Shown here: in pieces, positions 36,533 through 48,204 of the stretch
Layout: every line of letters starts with the position of its first letter
Position numbering within the stretch: position 1 is the stretch's first letter
From: Lachnospiraceae bacterium
GTDB taxonomy: Bacteria > Bacillota > Clostridia > Lachnospirales > Lachnospiraceae
NCBI GenBank assembly: GCA_017484135.1
Contig: JAFUTQ010000013.1
Coordinates: forward strand, 1-54,578
Direction: 5' to 3'
Length of the DNA: 54,578 nucleotides
Position numbers and translations under genes: made by a program
The notes under the pieces: generated by a model
The model's database searches: none
What the model was told of the DNA's origin: nothing
Seen by the model: only the letters and a program-made list of their open reading frames with translations

Positions 36533-36982
36533 CTACCCTTCTTCCTTCCGGTCATTGTTTTCGTTTTTGTTTTCCCTGATCAGATCGCCGATATTGATCT
36601 GATCCACCGTCTGATTGATACTGTCGCTGATTTTTTCCCACACCTGCTTTGTAAGGCAGTTTTTCGAACCGGCGCAGTGCTCCACCTTGCCGCTCCCAAG
36701 CCCCGCACATTCTACGGTCAGAAGCTCTCCCTCCAAGGTCCGCAAAACCTCTCCTACCGTGTAGGTGTCCGCTGGCCGCGCAAGGCTGTAGCCTCCGGAG
36801 GCCCCTCTCACACTCTGCACCAATCCCGCCTGCTTCAGCTTTCCGATCAGCTTTTCCAGATAGCTGAGCGGAATGTCCTGCCGCTTTGCGATGCTGCTCA
36901 GCGTGACCGGTCCATCCTCGCAATAGATCGCCATGTCAATAAATGCGCGAAGCCCGTATTTTCCTTTGGTAGAAAGCTTCAA
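36533..36982 (-). CDS. iscR: Rrf2-family regulator, IscR-like
   Basis: 149 residues: winged helix MKLSTKGKYGLRAF, recognition region YLEKLIGKLKQAGLVQSVRG with ASGGYSLARP, and cysteines at about 92, 103 and 109 (CAGLGSGKVEHCAGSKNC), which fit a labile Fe-S cluster. It starts at TTG behind AAGGGG. It shares a transcript with nifS and nifU and probably senses cluster demand; a paralogous Rrf2 gene (cymR) lies 2.5 kb away. Confidence 0.9.
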   Translation of the reverse strand: MKLSTKGKYGLRAFIDMAIYCEDGPVTLSSIAKRQDIPLSYLEKLIGKLKQAGLVQSVRGASGGYSLARPADTYTVGEVLRTLEGELLTVECAGLGSGKVEHCAGSKNCLTKQVWEKISDSINQTVDQINIGDLIRENKNENNDRKEEG

Positions 36983-37102
36983 AAAATCACCCCTTCACAT
37001 CCTCATCCTCGTTTTCCCGTCAGGCATAAGCCCGAATCCGAATGGGTACCGTGTGAATCCCGACCAATTCAATCCCGACTGTTTTAGTCTGTTTTCAATC
37101 CG

Positions 37103-37131
37103 ATCATACCACCACTGACAGGCTTTGTCAA
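37103..37131 (-). promoter_or_regulatory. iscR-nifS-nifU promoter
   Basis: TTGACA (37126-37131) and TATGAT (37103-37108) with 17 bp between on the minus strand, implying a leader of about 115 nt. The leader shows no clear dyad that I can assign to IscR. Confidence 0.7.
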
Positions 37132-37136
37132 CTTAG

Positions 37137-37161
37137 GAAATGCTAATTTCATTAGCATTTC
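37137..37161 (-). terminator. Terminator after ispF
   Basis: GAAATGCTAAT/ATTAGCATTTC, an 11-bp stem with a 3-nt loop, 7 bp past the ispF stop and just before the iscR promoter. The T-run is short. Confidence 0.7.
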
Positions 37162-37167
37162 ATTAAT

Positions 37168-37713
37168 TTAACGAAATGCGCAGCCGCCGCAGCCCGCGCA
37201 GCCTTCCGTCCCTCTGGCGGCAACGGTCACACTGTTCTCGTAAATTGTGGACAGCGCGCAGATTGCCTGTGCACTGATCCCCTGCTCGCTTCCGGTAAAG
37301 CCCAGCCCTTCCTCCGTGGTGGCTTTCACGTTTACCTGCGTTTGGTCAATATGCAGCGCTTTTGCTATATTTTCTTCCATCTGTTCGATATAAGGACGCA
37401 TTTTCGGCTTCTGTGCGATGATGGTCGCATCAATATTTTCTATGACGAACTGATGCTCGTCCAAAAGCCCGGCTGTTTTCTCCAGCAGCTTGATGCTGGA
37501 GATGCCCTCGTACGCATCGTCAGTGTCCGGAAAATGCTTTCCGATATCGCCCAGACCCGCGGCGCCAAGGAGCGCATCCATAACAGCATGCAAAAGCACA
37601 TCCGCATCCGAATGTCCCAGCAGTCCCAAACTGTGCGGAATTTCGACGCCGCCCAGAATCAGTTTTCTCCCCTCAGTCAATTTGTGCACATCATATCCGA
37701 TTCCTACTCTCAT
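37168..37713 (-). CDS. ispF: 2-C-methyl-D-erythritol 2,4-cyclodiphosphate synthase
   Basis: MEP-pathway isoprenoid enzyme. The first about 158 residues are a standard Isp[12 protein letters not shown] with the metal Asp and His, [37 protein letters not shown], and the late [20 protein letters not shown]. It runs on to 181 residues with a tail [14 protein letters not shown], three cysteines spaced like a metal-binding or disulfide motif, which the enzyme fold does not need. No ispD is next to it. Confidence 0.93.
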   Translation of the reverse strand: MRVGIGYDVHKLTEGRKLILGGVEIPHSLGLLGHSDADVLLHAVMDALLGAAGLGDIGKHFPDTDDAYEGISSIKLLEKTAGLLDEHQFVIENIDATIIAQKPKMRPYIEQMEENIAKALHIDQTQVNVKATTEEGLGFTGSEQGISAQAICALSTIYENSVTVAARGTEGCAGCGGCAFR

Positions 37714-37743
37714 ATGAAAATCCTCACATATCTTTTTTGTTTG

Positions 37744-37791
37744 AAAAAGGTGTAAAGCCTTCCTCTTTCAATAAAGACTTTACACCTTTTT
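37744..37791 (-). terminator. Terminator of mini-gene 2
   Basis: A perfect 14-bp stem AAAAAGGTGTAAAG/CTTTACACCTTTTT with a 20-nt loop, ending in T5 on both strands. Homologous to the terminator at 34826-34866. It lies 9 bp beyond the mini-gene 2 stop codon. Confidence 0.85.
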
Positions 37792-37799
37792 GGTTTGCG

Positions 37800-37964
37800 T
37801 TATTCCTCTAATGCTTTTTCGATACGTTCGTTATCTTTTTTTAAATAACTTAATGCTTTCTCTTTGTCATTGTTTTCGATCGCCTCAATCACTAAATCAT
37901 TTAAAAACTTATCTTTTCTAAGGCCATCCTTATACTGCATATCTGTCGGCATATTCTCCCCCAT
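37800..37964 (-). CDS. Small protein of unknown function (mini-gene 2)
   Basis: A 54-residue frame, shorter than usual gene-finder limits: it begins MGENMPTDMQYKDG and ends NERIEKALEE. It is charged and helical. The first ATG has AGGCGGTG 6 bp upstream; an internal ATG at codon 5 (MPTDMQ) would align with mini-gene 1. AT-rich relative to ispF and groEL on either side. Own promoter and terminator, both matching mini-gene 1 in layout. No recognised function. Confidence 0.7.
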   Translation of the reverse strand: MGENMPTDMQYKDGLRKDKFLNDLVIEAIENNDKEKALSYLKKDNERIEKALEE

Positions 37965-37994
37965 CTTTATCACCGCCTTTATAATAGTATCTAT

Positions 37995-38023
37995 ATTATA
38001 AAGGGTTCGGCGCTTCGTGTAAA
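37995..38023 (-). promoter_or_regulatory. Promoter of mini-gene 2
   Basis: TTTACA (38018-38023) and TATAAT (37995-38000) on the minus strand with 17 bp between. As at mini-gene 1 the -35 box lies within GGCTTTACAC. An ATAATA/TATTAT dyad follows. It begins 15 bp past the groEL stop, with no strong groEL terminator visible between. Confidence 0.75.
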
Positions 38024-38037
38024 GCCTTATTGTTTCC

Positions 38038-39666
<1,629 letters not shown>

Positions 39667-39681
39667 CTACCTCTTTCCTTC

Positions 39682-40093
<412 letters not shown>

Positions 40094-40138
40094 CACCTAA
40101 TTTTATTTTTTTGTGATATAATTTTATAATCATCGAAC

Positions 40139-40276
40139 GCTGCCAGCACGATATTATACTCTTCGGGACACGCTTCCGCTACGCGAAAAACGCAACGGTA
40201 CTAGGCTTGCAAAATACGCAAGCCAAGAACCGGCGTTTTTCAAGTGTCCCGAAGAGTATAATATCGTGCTGACAGC
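40139..40276. repeat. 138-nt nested inverted repeat beside groES
   Basis: A perfect 28-bp arm pair (40144-40171 and 40244-40271, beginning CAGCACGATATTATACTC) extends to 33 bp with one mismatch. Inside are GAAAAACGC/GCGTTTTTC and GGCTTGC/GCAAGCC with flanking near-pairs, so almost the whole element can fold on itself. No open frame. It could be a bidirectional terminator or a dead mobile element. Confidence 0.85.
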
Positions 40277-40320
40277 TGTTGATTGGCACGATGCAAAATT
40301 GGACAAAGTAATAAGATTTG

Positions 40321-41106
40321 TTATATCAGCCCCATGCGCTCCAGCCCATGATAAATTCCGTCCTCATGCAGCGCCGTGGTAATGTAATCCCCCGCTTCCT
40401 TTGCCACATCCGTGCCATTTCCCATGACGATTCCATGCTTTACATACCGCAGCATATCCACATCATTAACGCTGTCCCCGAAGGCATAGGTATCCTCCTG
40501 CCGGATTCCCAGCAGCTCGCAGGTCTTTGCGATTCCGGTAGCCTTGGAATACCCGCGCGGAACAAATTCGATGCAAAAGCTGCCATGTTTTAAGGGGGTA
40601 AAATATTTTTCCGCTTCCTCCATGATCTGCAGGTAGTTGTCATCCGGAGTCAGAATGGAAAATTTGCTCGCCTCCATATCGTCCAGATGCTCCTGCACAG
40701 GCTTTATCGCATCGGCAAACTCTCTCTGTATCCTCTGGGCATAGGGCTCCCCGGCAAAATCATCCGCGTCCAGATAAAGACCATACCGCCCCTCAAAAAT
40801 AACGGGAACATGATGCTTTTTTAACAGGCGCGCCATTCTGCCCAAAAGTCCCGGCTCCTGCTTCTCATAAAAAAGCACCTCATCTTCATACTCAATCATC
40901 GTCCCACAGCCGGAGACGATCCCGTCAAAGCCTAATGCAAACAGCTCCTCGCCCCTTATAAAGGAACGACTTCGCCCGGTACACAGAAAAGCCAGATGCC
41001 CGTTTTCACGAAGCTTCCGGATTCCCGTCCCCGTGCTCTCCGGTATATCGTTTTTTTCGTCCCACAGTGTGCCGTCAATGTCAAAAAATACTGCCTTTTT
41101 TCCCAT
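40321..41106 (-). CDS. HAD-family hydrolase, Cof type
   Basis: 261 residues of the IIB (Cof/YidA) sugar-phosphatase group: motif I FFDIDGTLWDE (nucleophile Asp), motif II CTGRSRS, a C2 cap domain (about 85-190) and motifs III/IV in KATGIAKTCELLG and FGDSVNDVDMLRYV. The substrate is probably a sugar phosphate or flavin nucleotide and cannot be told from sequence. dapL lies 13 bp upstream. Confidence 0.9.
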   Translation of the reverse strand: MGKKAVFFDIDGTLWDEKNDIPESTGTGIRKLRENGHLAFLCTGRSRSFIRGEELFALGFDGIVSGCGTMIEYEDEVLFYEKQEPGLLGRMARLLKKHHVPVIFEGRYGLYLDADDFAGEPYAQRIQREFADAIKPVQEHLDDMEASKFSILTPDDNYLQIMEEAEKYFTPLKHGSFCIEFVPRGYSKATGIAKTCELLGIRQEDTYAFGDSVNDVDMLRYVKHGIVMGNGTDVAKEAGDYITTALHEDGIYHGLERMGLI

Positions 41107-41119
41107 TGCGTTTTCGCTC

Positions 41120-42334
41120 CTACAATGCCTTGATACGATCCAATGCTGCCACGGTATTTTCGTAGGTTCCGAATGCGGTCAGCCGGAAATATCCCTCTCC
41201 GCTGGGGCCGAAGCCGGAGCCCGGCGTTCCCACTACATTGGCTTTTTCCAGAAGATAATCAAAAAATTCCCATGAGGTCATCTGATCCGGTGTCTTTAAC
41301 CAGATATACGGTGCATTCACACCGCCGAATACCGTATAGCCTGCCTCCTGCAGACCCGCTTTGATGGTGGCTGCATTCTTCATATAATATGCCACCTGCT
41401 CCTTCAGCTGCGCCTTACCCGCATCCGAATAAACCGCCTCGCCCGCACGCTGCACAATATAAGGCGCACCGTTAAATTTGGTGCCATGCCGTCTCGCCCA
41501 CATGGCATTCAGGGAAGCTTCCCCTCTCTTTAAGTCCTTCGGAACGACTGTGTATCCCAGACGGACACCGGTAAAGCCCGCATTCTTGGAAAAGCTCTTG
41601 ATCTCAATCGCGCAGGTTCTCGCACCCTCGCACTCATAGATCGTATGTGCCACATCCTCCTCGGAAATATATGCCTCATAAGCAGCATCATAGATAATCA
41701 ATGCCCCCACTTTGTTTGCATAATCCACCCACTCCTGCAGCTGGCTTTTCGTAATCGTGGTTCCGGTCGGATTGTTCGGCAGACACAGGTAAATCACATC
41801 CGGCGTCTCCTTCGGGAACTCCGGCACGAAGTGATTCTCGCTGGTGCAAGGCATATAAATCACATTGCTCCACATCTGGGTATCCGGATTGTATGTACCG
41901 GTTCTCCCTGCCATGACATTGGCATCCACATAAACCGGATAAACCGGATCACATACCGCAATTTTGGTGTCCGCCGCAAAAAGCTCCTGAATATCCGCGG
42001 AATCACTCTTTGCTCCGTCCGAAACAAAGATTTCATCCGCCTGAATATCGCAGCCCCTCGCCTGATAATCATTCTTCTCAATGGCGCTTCGAAGGAAATC
42101 ATAGCCCAGATCGGGCGCATAGCCGTGAAAGGTTTCGGCATTTCCCATCTCGTCAACCGCCTTGTGCAAAGCCTCCGTGATGGCCGGAACCAGCGGCTGC
42201 GTCACATCTCCGATTCCCAGCCGGATAATCTTTTTGTCCGGATTTGCCTGTGAATAGGCGCTCACCTTCTTTGCGATTGTGCTGAACAGATAGCTCCCCG
42301 GTAGTTTTTGAAAATTGTCATTTACTTGAAACAT
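41120..42334 (-). CDS. dapL: LL-diaminopimelate aminotransferase
   Basis: PLP aminotransferase making LL-diaminopimelate from tetrahydrodipicolinate in one step, for lysine and peptidoglycan. The 404-residue protein has the family start SYLFSTIAKKVSAYS, LGIGDVTQPL, the DGAKSDSADIQELF segment, NNPTGTT and the PLP lysine in EIKSFSKNAGFTGVRLGY. The pathway variant is typical of Clostridia. Confidence 0.96.
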   Translation of the reverse strand: MFQVNDNFQKLPGSYLFSTIAKKVSAYSQANPDKKIIRLGIGDVTQPLVPAITEALHKAVDEMGNAETFHGYAPDLGYDFLRSAIEKNDYQARGCDIQADEIFVSDGAKSDSADIQELFAADTKIAVCDPVYPVYVDANVMAGRTGTYNPDTQMWSNVIYMPCTSENHFVPEFPKETPDVIYLCLPNNPTGTTITKSQLQEWVDYANKVGALIIYDAAYEAYISEEDVAHTIYECEGARTCAIEIKSFSKNAGFTGVRLGYTVVPKDLKRGEASLNAMWARRHGTKFNGAPYIVQRAGEAVYSDAGKAQLKEQVAYYMKNAATIKAGLQEAGYTVFGGVNAPYIWLKTPDQMTSWEFFDYLLEKANVVGTPGSGFGPSGEGYFRLTAFGTYENTVAALDRIKAL

Positions 42335-42380
42335 CTTTGTCCTCTCCTCTATATTTTCTATATTTTTCTATGCCTTTGCA

Positions 42381-42923
42381 TCACTGCATCAGGCTTAAAA
42401 TCATCTGTGCCGTTTCGACCATCCCCGTTCCGTTATCCATGCTGCGCTTCTGAAGATAACGGTGTGCCTCATCCTCTGTCATGTCATTTCGGTTCATCAG
42501 AACCAGCTTTGCCTCCTGAAGCAGTGCCTGTTCCTCTCTGCCCCGCTCTTTTGGCATGCTCCGTCTCTTTTTTCTCAGACGCTCCAGCGCATAGGACATG
42601 GTCTGTACCGTCTGAATCAGCTCATTGATCTTAAATGGCATGGACAGGCACATCAAATCGGGAATCGAACGGCTGTCCACCACATCGTGGGAGGCAAGCA
42701 AAAGCATCTGGAATCCGGATGGCAGATATTCATACAATTCCATATACATCATATCAGGAAACCGCGGTCCGCAGATTAAGATTCCTTCCCCGAAATCATT
42801 GGCATACTGCAAGGCCTGTGCCCCGGTAACAGCAACCATTTCTACCGAAAATCCGCTCCTGACCAATACTGATTTTATGCTTTTTGCATTTTCCATTTTG
42901 GGCAGCGCGACTATAATATTCAT
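42381..42923 (-). CDS. ANTAR-domain antitermination protein with pseudo-receiver
   Basis: 180 residues. An N-terminal receiver-like domain (about 1-115) lacks the phospho-acceptor Asp: its place reads ILICGPRFPDM. A helix and basic linker (RLRKKRR, about 115-125) and a C-terminal ANTAR domain (about 130-178: LLQEAKLVLMNRNDMTEDEAHRYLQK) follow. ANTAR proteins bind dual-hairpin RNA to prevent termination. It starts 12 bp after glnA, so it probably links nitrogen status to glnA or elsewhere; I see no dual hexaloop hairpin within this operon. Confidence 0.88.
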   Translation of the reverse strand: MNIIVALPKMENAKSIKSVLVRSGFSVEMVAVTGAQALQYANDFGEGILICGPRFPDMMYMELYEYLPSGFQMLLLASHDVVDSRSIPDLMCLSMPFKINELIQTVQTMSYALERLRKKRRSMPKERGREEQALLQEAKLVLMNRNDMTEDEAHRYLQKRSMDNGTGMVETAQMILSLMQ

Positions 42924-42935
42924 TCTGGTATTATC

Positions 42936-44264
42936 CTATATTTTGTACAAATATTCGTCGATCTCCCACTGTGAGACCTGTTCGCAATAGGAAGACCATT
43001 CCTGCCTCTTGGCCTCCGCATACTTTTCCGCGATGTGCTGTCCCAGCACCCCTTTGATGTATTCGTCCTGTTCAAAAGCCGTGATCGCATCTCCCAGATT
43101 TGACGGAAGAGATTTGATTCCCCGCGCCGTTCTCTCCTGCGGACTCATTTCGTTAATATTTTCCTGAATCTGGTCGGGCGGCATGATTTTCCTTTCCATG
43201 CCGTCAAGACCTGCCGCAAGGCACACTGCAAGCGCCAGATACGGATTTGCCGCCGGATCCGGACTTCTCAGCTCCACTCTGGTCTGTTCCCCTCTGGATG
43301 CCGGAATCCGAATCAGGGGGCTTCTGTTTGCCACAGACCACGCGATATGCGTGGGGGCCTCATAGCCATGCACCAGACGCTTGTAGGAATTGACCAGTGG
43401 ATTGGTCAAAAGCGCCATGCCCTGCATGTGCTCCATCAGCCCGCCGATAAAATAATAGGCCTCCCGGCTCAATCCCAGTTCCCCGTCGATGTCGCCGAAA
43501 ATATTCTTCCCATCTCTCGCCAGAGACATATTGATGTGCATGCCGGAGCCGTTTACCCCGTACTTGGGCTTTGGCATAAAGCTGGCAAACAGCCCGTGGC
43601 GTTTTGCAATCGTCTTTACGGCAAGCTTAAAGGTCATGATATTATCTGCGGTGGCAATTCCTTCATAATATTTGAAATCAATCTCATGCTGGGCAGGCGC
43701 CATCTCATGGTGGGACGCCTCAATCTCAAAGCCCATATCTTCCAGTGACAGTACCATATCCCGTCTCGCATTTTCTCCGAAATCAACAGGTCCCAGATCC
43801 AGATATCCCGCCTTTTCATGAGAAATGGTCGTGGGCTGCCCTTCATCGTCCAGATGAAACAGGAAAAATTCGCACTCCGGTCCCACTTCAAAGGTGTAGC
43901 CCATACGCGCGGCACGCTCCACCTGTTTTCTCAGCACCAGTCTCGGATCTCCCTCAAAGGGTGTGCCATCCGCCCGGAATACATCACAGATGATCCGCGC
44001 CACCCTGCCCTGCTGGGGTCTCCACGGGAAAATGGCAAAGGTATCCAGATCCGGATGGAAATACATGTCCGATTCCTCGATCCGGACAAACCCCTCAATG
44101 GAGGAGCCGTCAAACACGCAGCGATTATCCAGCGCCTTCTCCAGCTGGCTCTTTGTAATCGCCACGTTTTTTAAGGTTCCAAACATATCCGTAAACTGCA
44201 GACGGATAAATTCTACATCATTTTCTTCTACCATGCGAATAATATCCTGTTTTGTATGTTTCAT
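42936..44264 (-). CDS. glnA: Glutamine synthetase type I
   Basis: Makes glutamine from glutamate and ammonia. 442 residues from MKHTKQDIIRM, an ATG with AAGGAG at 12 bp; a longer frame exists. Seen: the DGSSIEGF loop, EVGPECEFFLF, the GINAS-type NGSGMHINMSL, and NRSPLIRIPASRGEQTRVELR. The adenylylation Tyr region of GSI-beta is absent, so it is the GSI-alpha type. The hisA gene lies 25 bp upstream. Confidence 0.96.
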   Translation of the reverse strand: MKHTKQDIIRMVEENDVEFIRLQFTDMFGTLKNVAITKSQLEKALDNRCVFDGSSIEGFVRIEESDMYFHPDLDTFAIFPWRPQQGRVARIICDVFRADGTPFEGDPRLVLRKQVERAARMGYTFEVGPECEFFLFHLDDEGQPTTISHEKAGYLDLGPVDFGENARRDMVLSLEDMGFEIEASHHEMAPAQHEIDFKYYEGIATADNIMTFKLAVKTIAKRHGLFASFMPKPKYGVNGSGMHINMSLARDGKNIFGDIDGELGLSREAYYFIGGLMEHMQGMALLTNPLVNSYKRLVHGYEAPTHIAWSVANRSPLIRIPASRGEQTRVELRSPDPAANPYLALAVCLAAGLDGMERKIMPPDQIQENINEMSPQERTARGIKSLPSNLGDAITAFEQDEYIKGVLGQHIAEKYAEAKRQEWSSYCEQVSQWEIDEYLYKI

Positions 44265-44289
44265 GTCTGTTTTGTTCTCCTTATATTTA

Positions 44290-45063
44290 TTATCGGCAAA
44301 ACGCAATCACGTCCTCAAACGCCAGACTGCCGCCAAAAAGATCCAGCGCACTTCCAATGGTCACATGCACCCGGTTCTGTCCGTATTTTTTCAATGCCGA
44401 AAGATCCGCAAAGCTGCTCACTCCTCCGGCATAGGTAATCGGAAGCTTCCCCCACTCTCCCAGCAGGCGAACCAGCGGCAGCTCAATGCCGGAGACCTTC
44501 CCCTCCACATCGACGCCATGAACCAAAAATTCATCCGCGTAGATACACAATCTGTCCAAAAGGCGTTCCGTCACTCGTTCCTCCGTGAATTTCTGCCAAC
44601 GGTCCGTGACCACATAGTACGCGCCGTCCCGTTTCCGGCAGCTCACATCCAATACGATATGCTCCCGTCCCACGGCATCCACCAGCCGTTCCAGTCGGTC
44701 GAAATCCACTTTTCCGTCCCGAAACACATAGGAGGTCACAATCACATGGCTCGCTCCCTCTTTAATATAGGAAGCGGCATTTCCGTCATTGACTCCTCCT
44801 CCAATCTGCAGTCCTCCGGGAAATGCATGCAGGGCAGACAGTGCCTGCTGTCTGGTTGCCTCATAATACGCACTGTCCGGCGGATTGAGCAGAATCACAT
44901 GTCCGCCGGAAACACCGTTTTCCCGATATATGTGTGCAAAAGAGGCGGCATCCCGCTCTGACACAAAATTCTCCGTGGCCTGATCTCCCTCATCACTCAG
45001 ACTGCCGCCGACAATCTGCTTGACCCTTCCGTTGTGAATATCGATACATGGTCGAAATTCCAT
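44290..45063 (-). CDS. hisA: HisA isomerase, eukaryote-type
   Basis: Phosphoribosylformimino-5-aminoimidazole carboxamide ribotide isomerase of histidine synthesis. 257 residues from MEFRPCIDIHNGRVKQIVGG, preceded by GGGAGG. The sequence follows the eukaryotic (HIS6) branch: RPCIDIHNG, LQIGGGVNDGNA, FLVHGVDVEGK, ITYAGGVSSFADL, and not the usual bacterial HisA. Its companion his genes are not nearby. It is first in a hisA-glnA-ANTAR unit. Confidence 0.9.
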   Translation of the reverse strand: MEFRPCIDIHNGRVKQIVGGSLSDEGDQATENFVSERDAASFAHIYRENGVSGGHVILLNPPDSAYYEATRQQALSALHAFPGGLQIGGGVNDGNAASYIKEGASHVIVTSYVFRDGKVDFDRLERLVDAVGREHIVLDVSCRKRDGAYYVVTDRWQKFTEERVTERLLDRLCIYADEFLVHGVDVEGKVSGIELPLVRLLGEWGKLPITYAGGVSSFADLSALKKYGQNRVHVTIGSALDLFGGSLAFEDVIAFCR

Positions 45064-45088
45064 GTCCCTTGCCTCCCAGTTCCAGCAG

Positions 45089-45114
45089 CACGCGCCGCTT
45101 TGCGTCACCTGCCA
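45089..45114 (-). repeat. 26-nt GC-rich leader repeat, copy 2
   Basis: Matches 30350-30375 at 24 of 26 positions, in the same orientation relative to the following gene. It lies between the hisA promoter and its ribosome binding site. Confidence 0.6.
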
Positions 45115-45132
45115 AATCAAAATCACGAGCCT

Positions 45133-45141
45133 ATTATACCA
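45133..45141 (-). promoter_or_regulatory. Extended -10 promoter of hisA
   Basis: On the minus strand the bases read TGGTATAAT, an extended -10 element, with no good -35 box. The predicted start of transcription gives a leader of about 60 nt containing leader repeat copy 2. Confidence 0.5.
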
Positions 45142-45197
45142 AAACAATGTTGCTTTTGCACCACATTTTTTGGTTGTTTTTGCGGTGGCTTCTCTCA

Positions 45198-45226
45198 TTG
45201 ACACCCTGTCCCATTTTTGTTAGAAT
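45198..45226 (+). promoter_or_regulatory. guaB promoter
   Basis: TTGACA (45198-45203), 17 bp, TAGAAT (45221-45226). It predicts a leader of about 120 nt that contains the terminator-like hairpin at 45243-45303. Confidence 0.75.
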
Positions 45227-45242
45227 TCTATTTAACACGATT

Positions 45243-46816
<1,574 letters not shown>

Positions 46817-46830
46817 AAAGGTAGAAATCG

Positions 46831-48192
46831 ATGAAATATGTGAAACACACAAAGTCGGTATCCCGTCTCATTGTTTCACTCCTGTTTCTTGGTATTGTAA
46901 CATTGAGCAATTGGTCTGAAACGATGGTCGTCCGGGCATCGAACAAGCAGGAGATCTATCGGCTTTATGATCAAACGTCGGGCAGAAATTTTTATACATC
47001 CAATCAGAATATGCGGGATTTTTTGATGGGAATCGGCTGGAGATATGATCGAAGCTCCTGCCAGATTACTTCCCTGCGGAGCACACTCGTCAAAACAGAC
47101 CGCGAACGCAATACGATTTCACGCTACAAAGAGAGTTCCCATACAAGCGCGTCCCATGCAGACACCAAAAATATAAGCATACACACAGAGGATCGCTATG
47201 AATCATTGGAGGAGGTCTTCTATGACATCCCGGACATCCCACAGGATGCATTCTATGATGTCTCCTATGATTCCACGGTAACCGAGTTTGCGGATCATTT
47301 TCCGGCAGACAGCTCCGCCTGGCCGGATCCGGCGCTGGCATTGACCGCAAATCATTATTCGGTAGAAAACGTGCATGTGCCGATAGAAGGATGCGAACAT
47401 ACCTACTATTTGCTTTGGGTGTCGGATCTTCATATCTGTATCCCAAGCGATGAGATCGCTGATTCAAATTACAGCACAATCCTTGCAAGACATAACGGCT
47501 TTTCCGTGTCAAATGGTGTATCCTCCGATAGGATGTGGGCGGAGCTTCCGAATGTACTGGACGATTGCGATGCGGATGCCATTTTATTCGGAGGGGACAT
47601 GATCGATTTTTGCTCAGAAGCAAATGTAAGCTGCCTGCGCAATGGTCTGGAGCAGCTGCATACCCCTTATCTGTACATAAGAGCAGACCATGACAGCCAC
47701 CCGTTTTTTCTGGCAAATCCGGATCCTGCAAAAGCAAAGACCCTGCAGGATGGCGTATGCAACAACAGCGATGTGTTCTCCATGGAATTTGACGACTTCT
47801 GCATTCTGGCCGTCAATAACAGTACCGATCAGATGACCCGGGAAGGGCTTGACACTGCAAAGGCTGTGTTTGCCGCCGGAAAGCCGGTTATCATCCTGTC
47901 ACATGTGCCATATGCCTCAAAGGCTGATCGTTCACTACAGGAAAGCTCCCGGGCTGCATGGGGCAGCCGGGAGCTTGTCTGGGGCTCTGCATCCTCTTAT
48001 GTTCCCAACGAAACGACACAGGAGTTTCTGGATTTGATTTATGCAGAGGACAGTCCTGTCGTGGAAATTCTTTGCGGTCATCTGCATTACACATGGGATG
48101 GCTATCTTACCGGAAATGTCCGTGAACACGTTTTTTCTCCGGCATTTCAGGGTGTCGTCGGCGTCATTACCATTGACGGAGCAACGGAGTAA
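46831..48192 (+). CDS. Secreted calcineurin-like metallophosphoesterase
   Basis: 453 residues with a signal peptide (hydrophobic about 13-27, cleavage near RASN). Then comes a short repeat RLYDQTSGRNFYTSNQ like DUF5648, a linker (about 80-175), and a calcineurin-type domain: SDLHI, FGGDMIDF, RADHD, ILSHVPY and CGHLHY. The third motif is normally GNHD/E; here Asn-His is replaced so that RADHD stands. It lies 14 bp after guaB with its own ribosome binding site, and converges on purE. Substrate unknown. Confidence 0.85.
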   Translation: MKYVKHTKSVSRLIVSLLFLGIVTLSNWSETMVVRASNKQEIYRLYDQTSGRNFYTSNQNMRDFLMGIGWRYDRSSCQITSLRSTLVKTDRERNTISRYKESSHTSASHADTKNISIHTEDRYESLEEVFYDIPDIPQDAFYDVSYDSTVTEFADHFPADSSAWPDPALALTANHYSVENVHVPIEGCEHTYYLLWVSDLHICIPSDEIADSNYSTILARHNGFSVSNGVSSDRMWAELPNVLDDCDADAILFGGDMIDFCSEANVSCLRNGLEQLHTPYLYIRADHDSHPFFLANPDPAKAKTLQDGVCNNSDVFSMEFDDFCILAVNNSTDQMTREGLDTAKAVFAAGKPVIILSHVPYASKADRSLQESSRAAWGSRELVWGSASSYVPNETTQEFLDLIYAEDSPVVEILCGHLHYTWDGYLTGNVREHVFSPAFQGVVGVITIDGATE

Positions 48193-48204
48193 ACCGTTAT
48201 CGTT

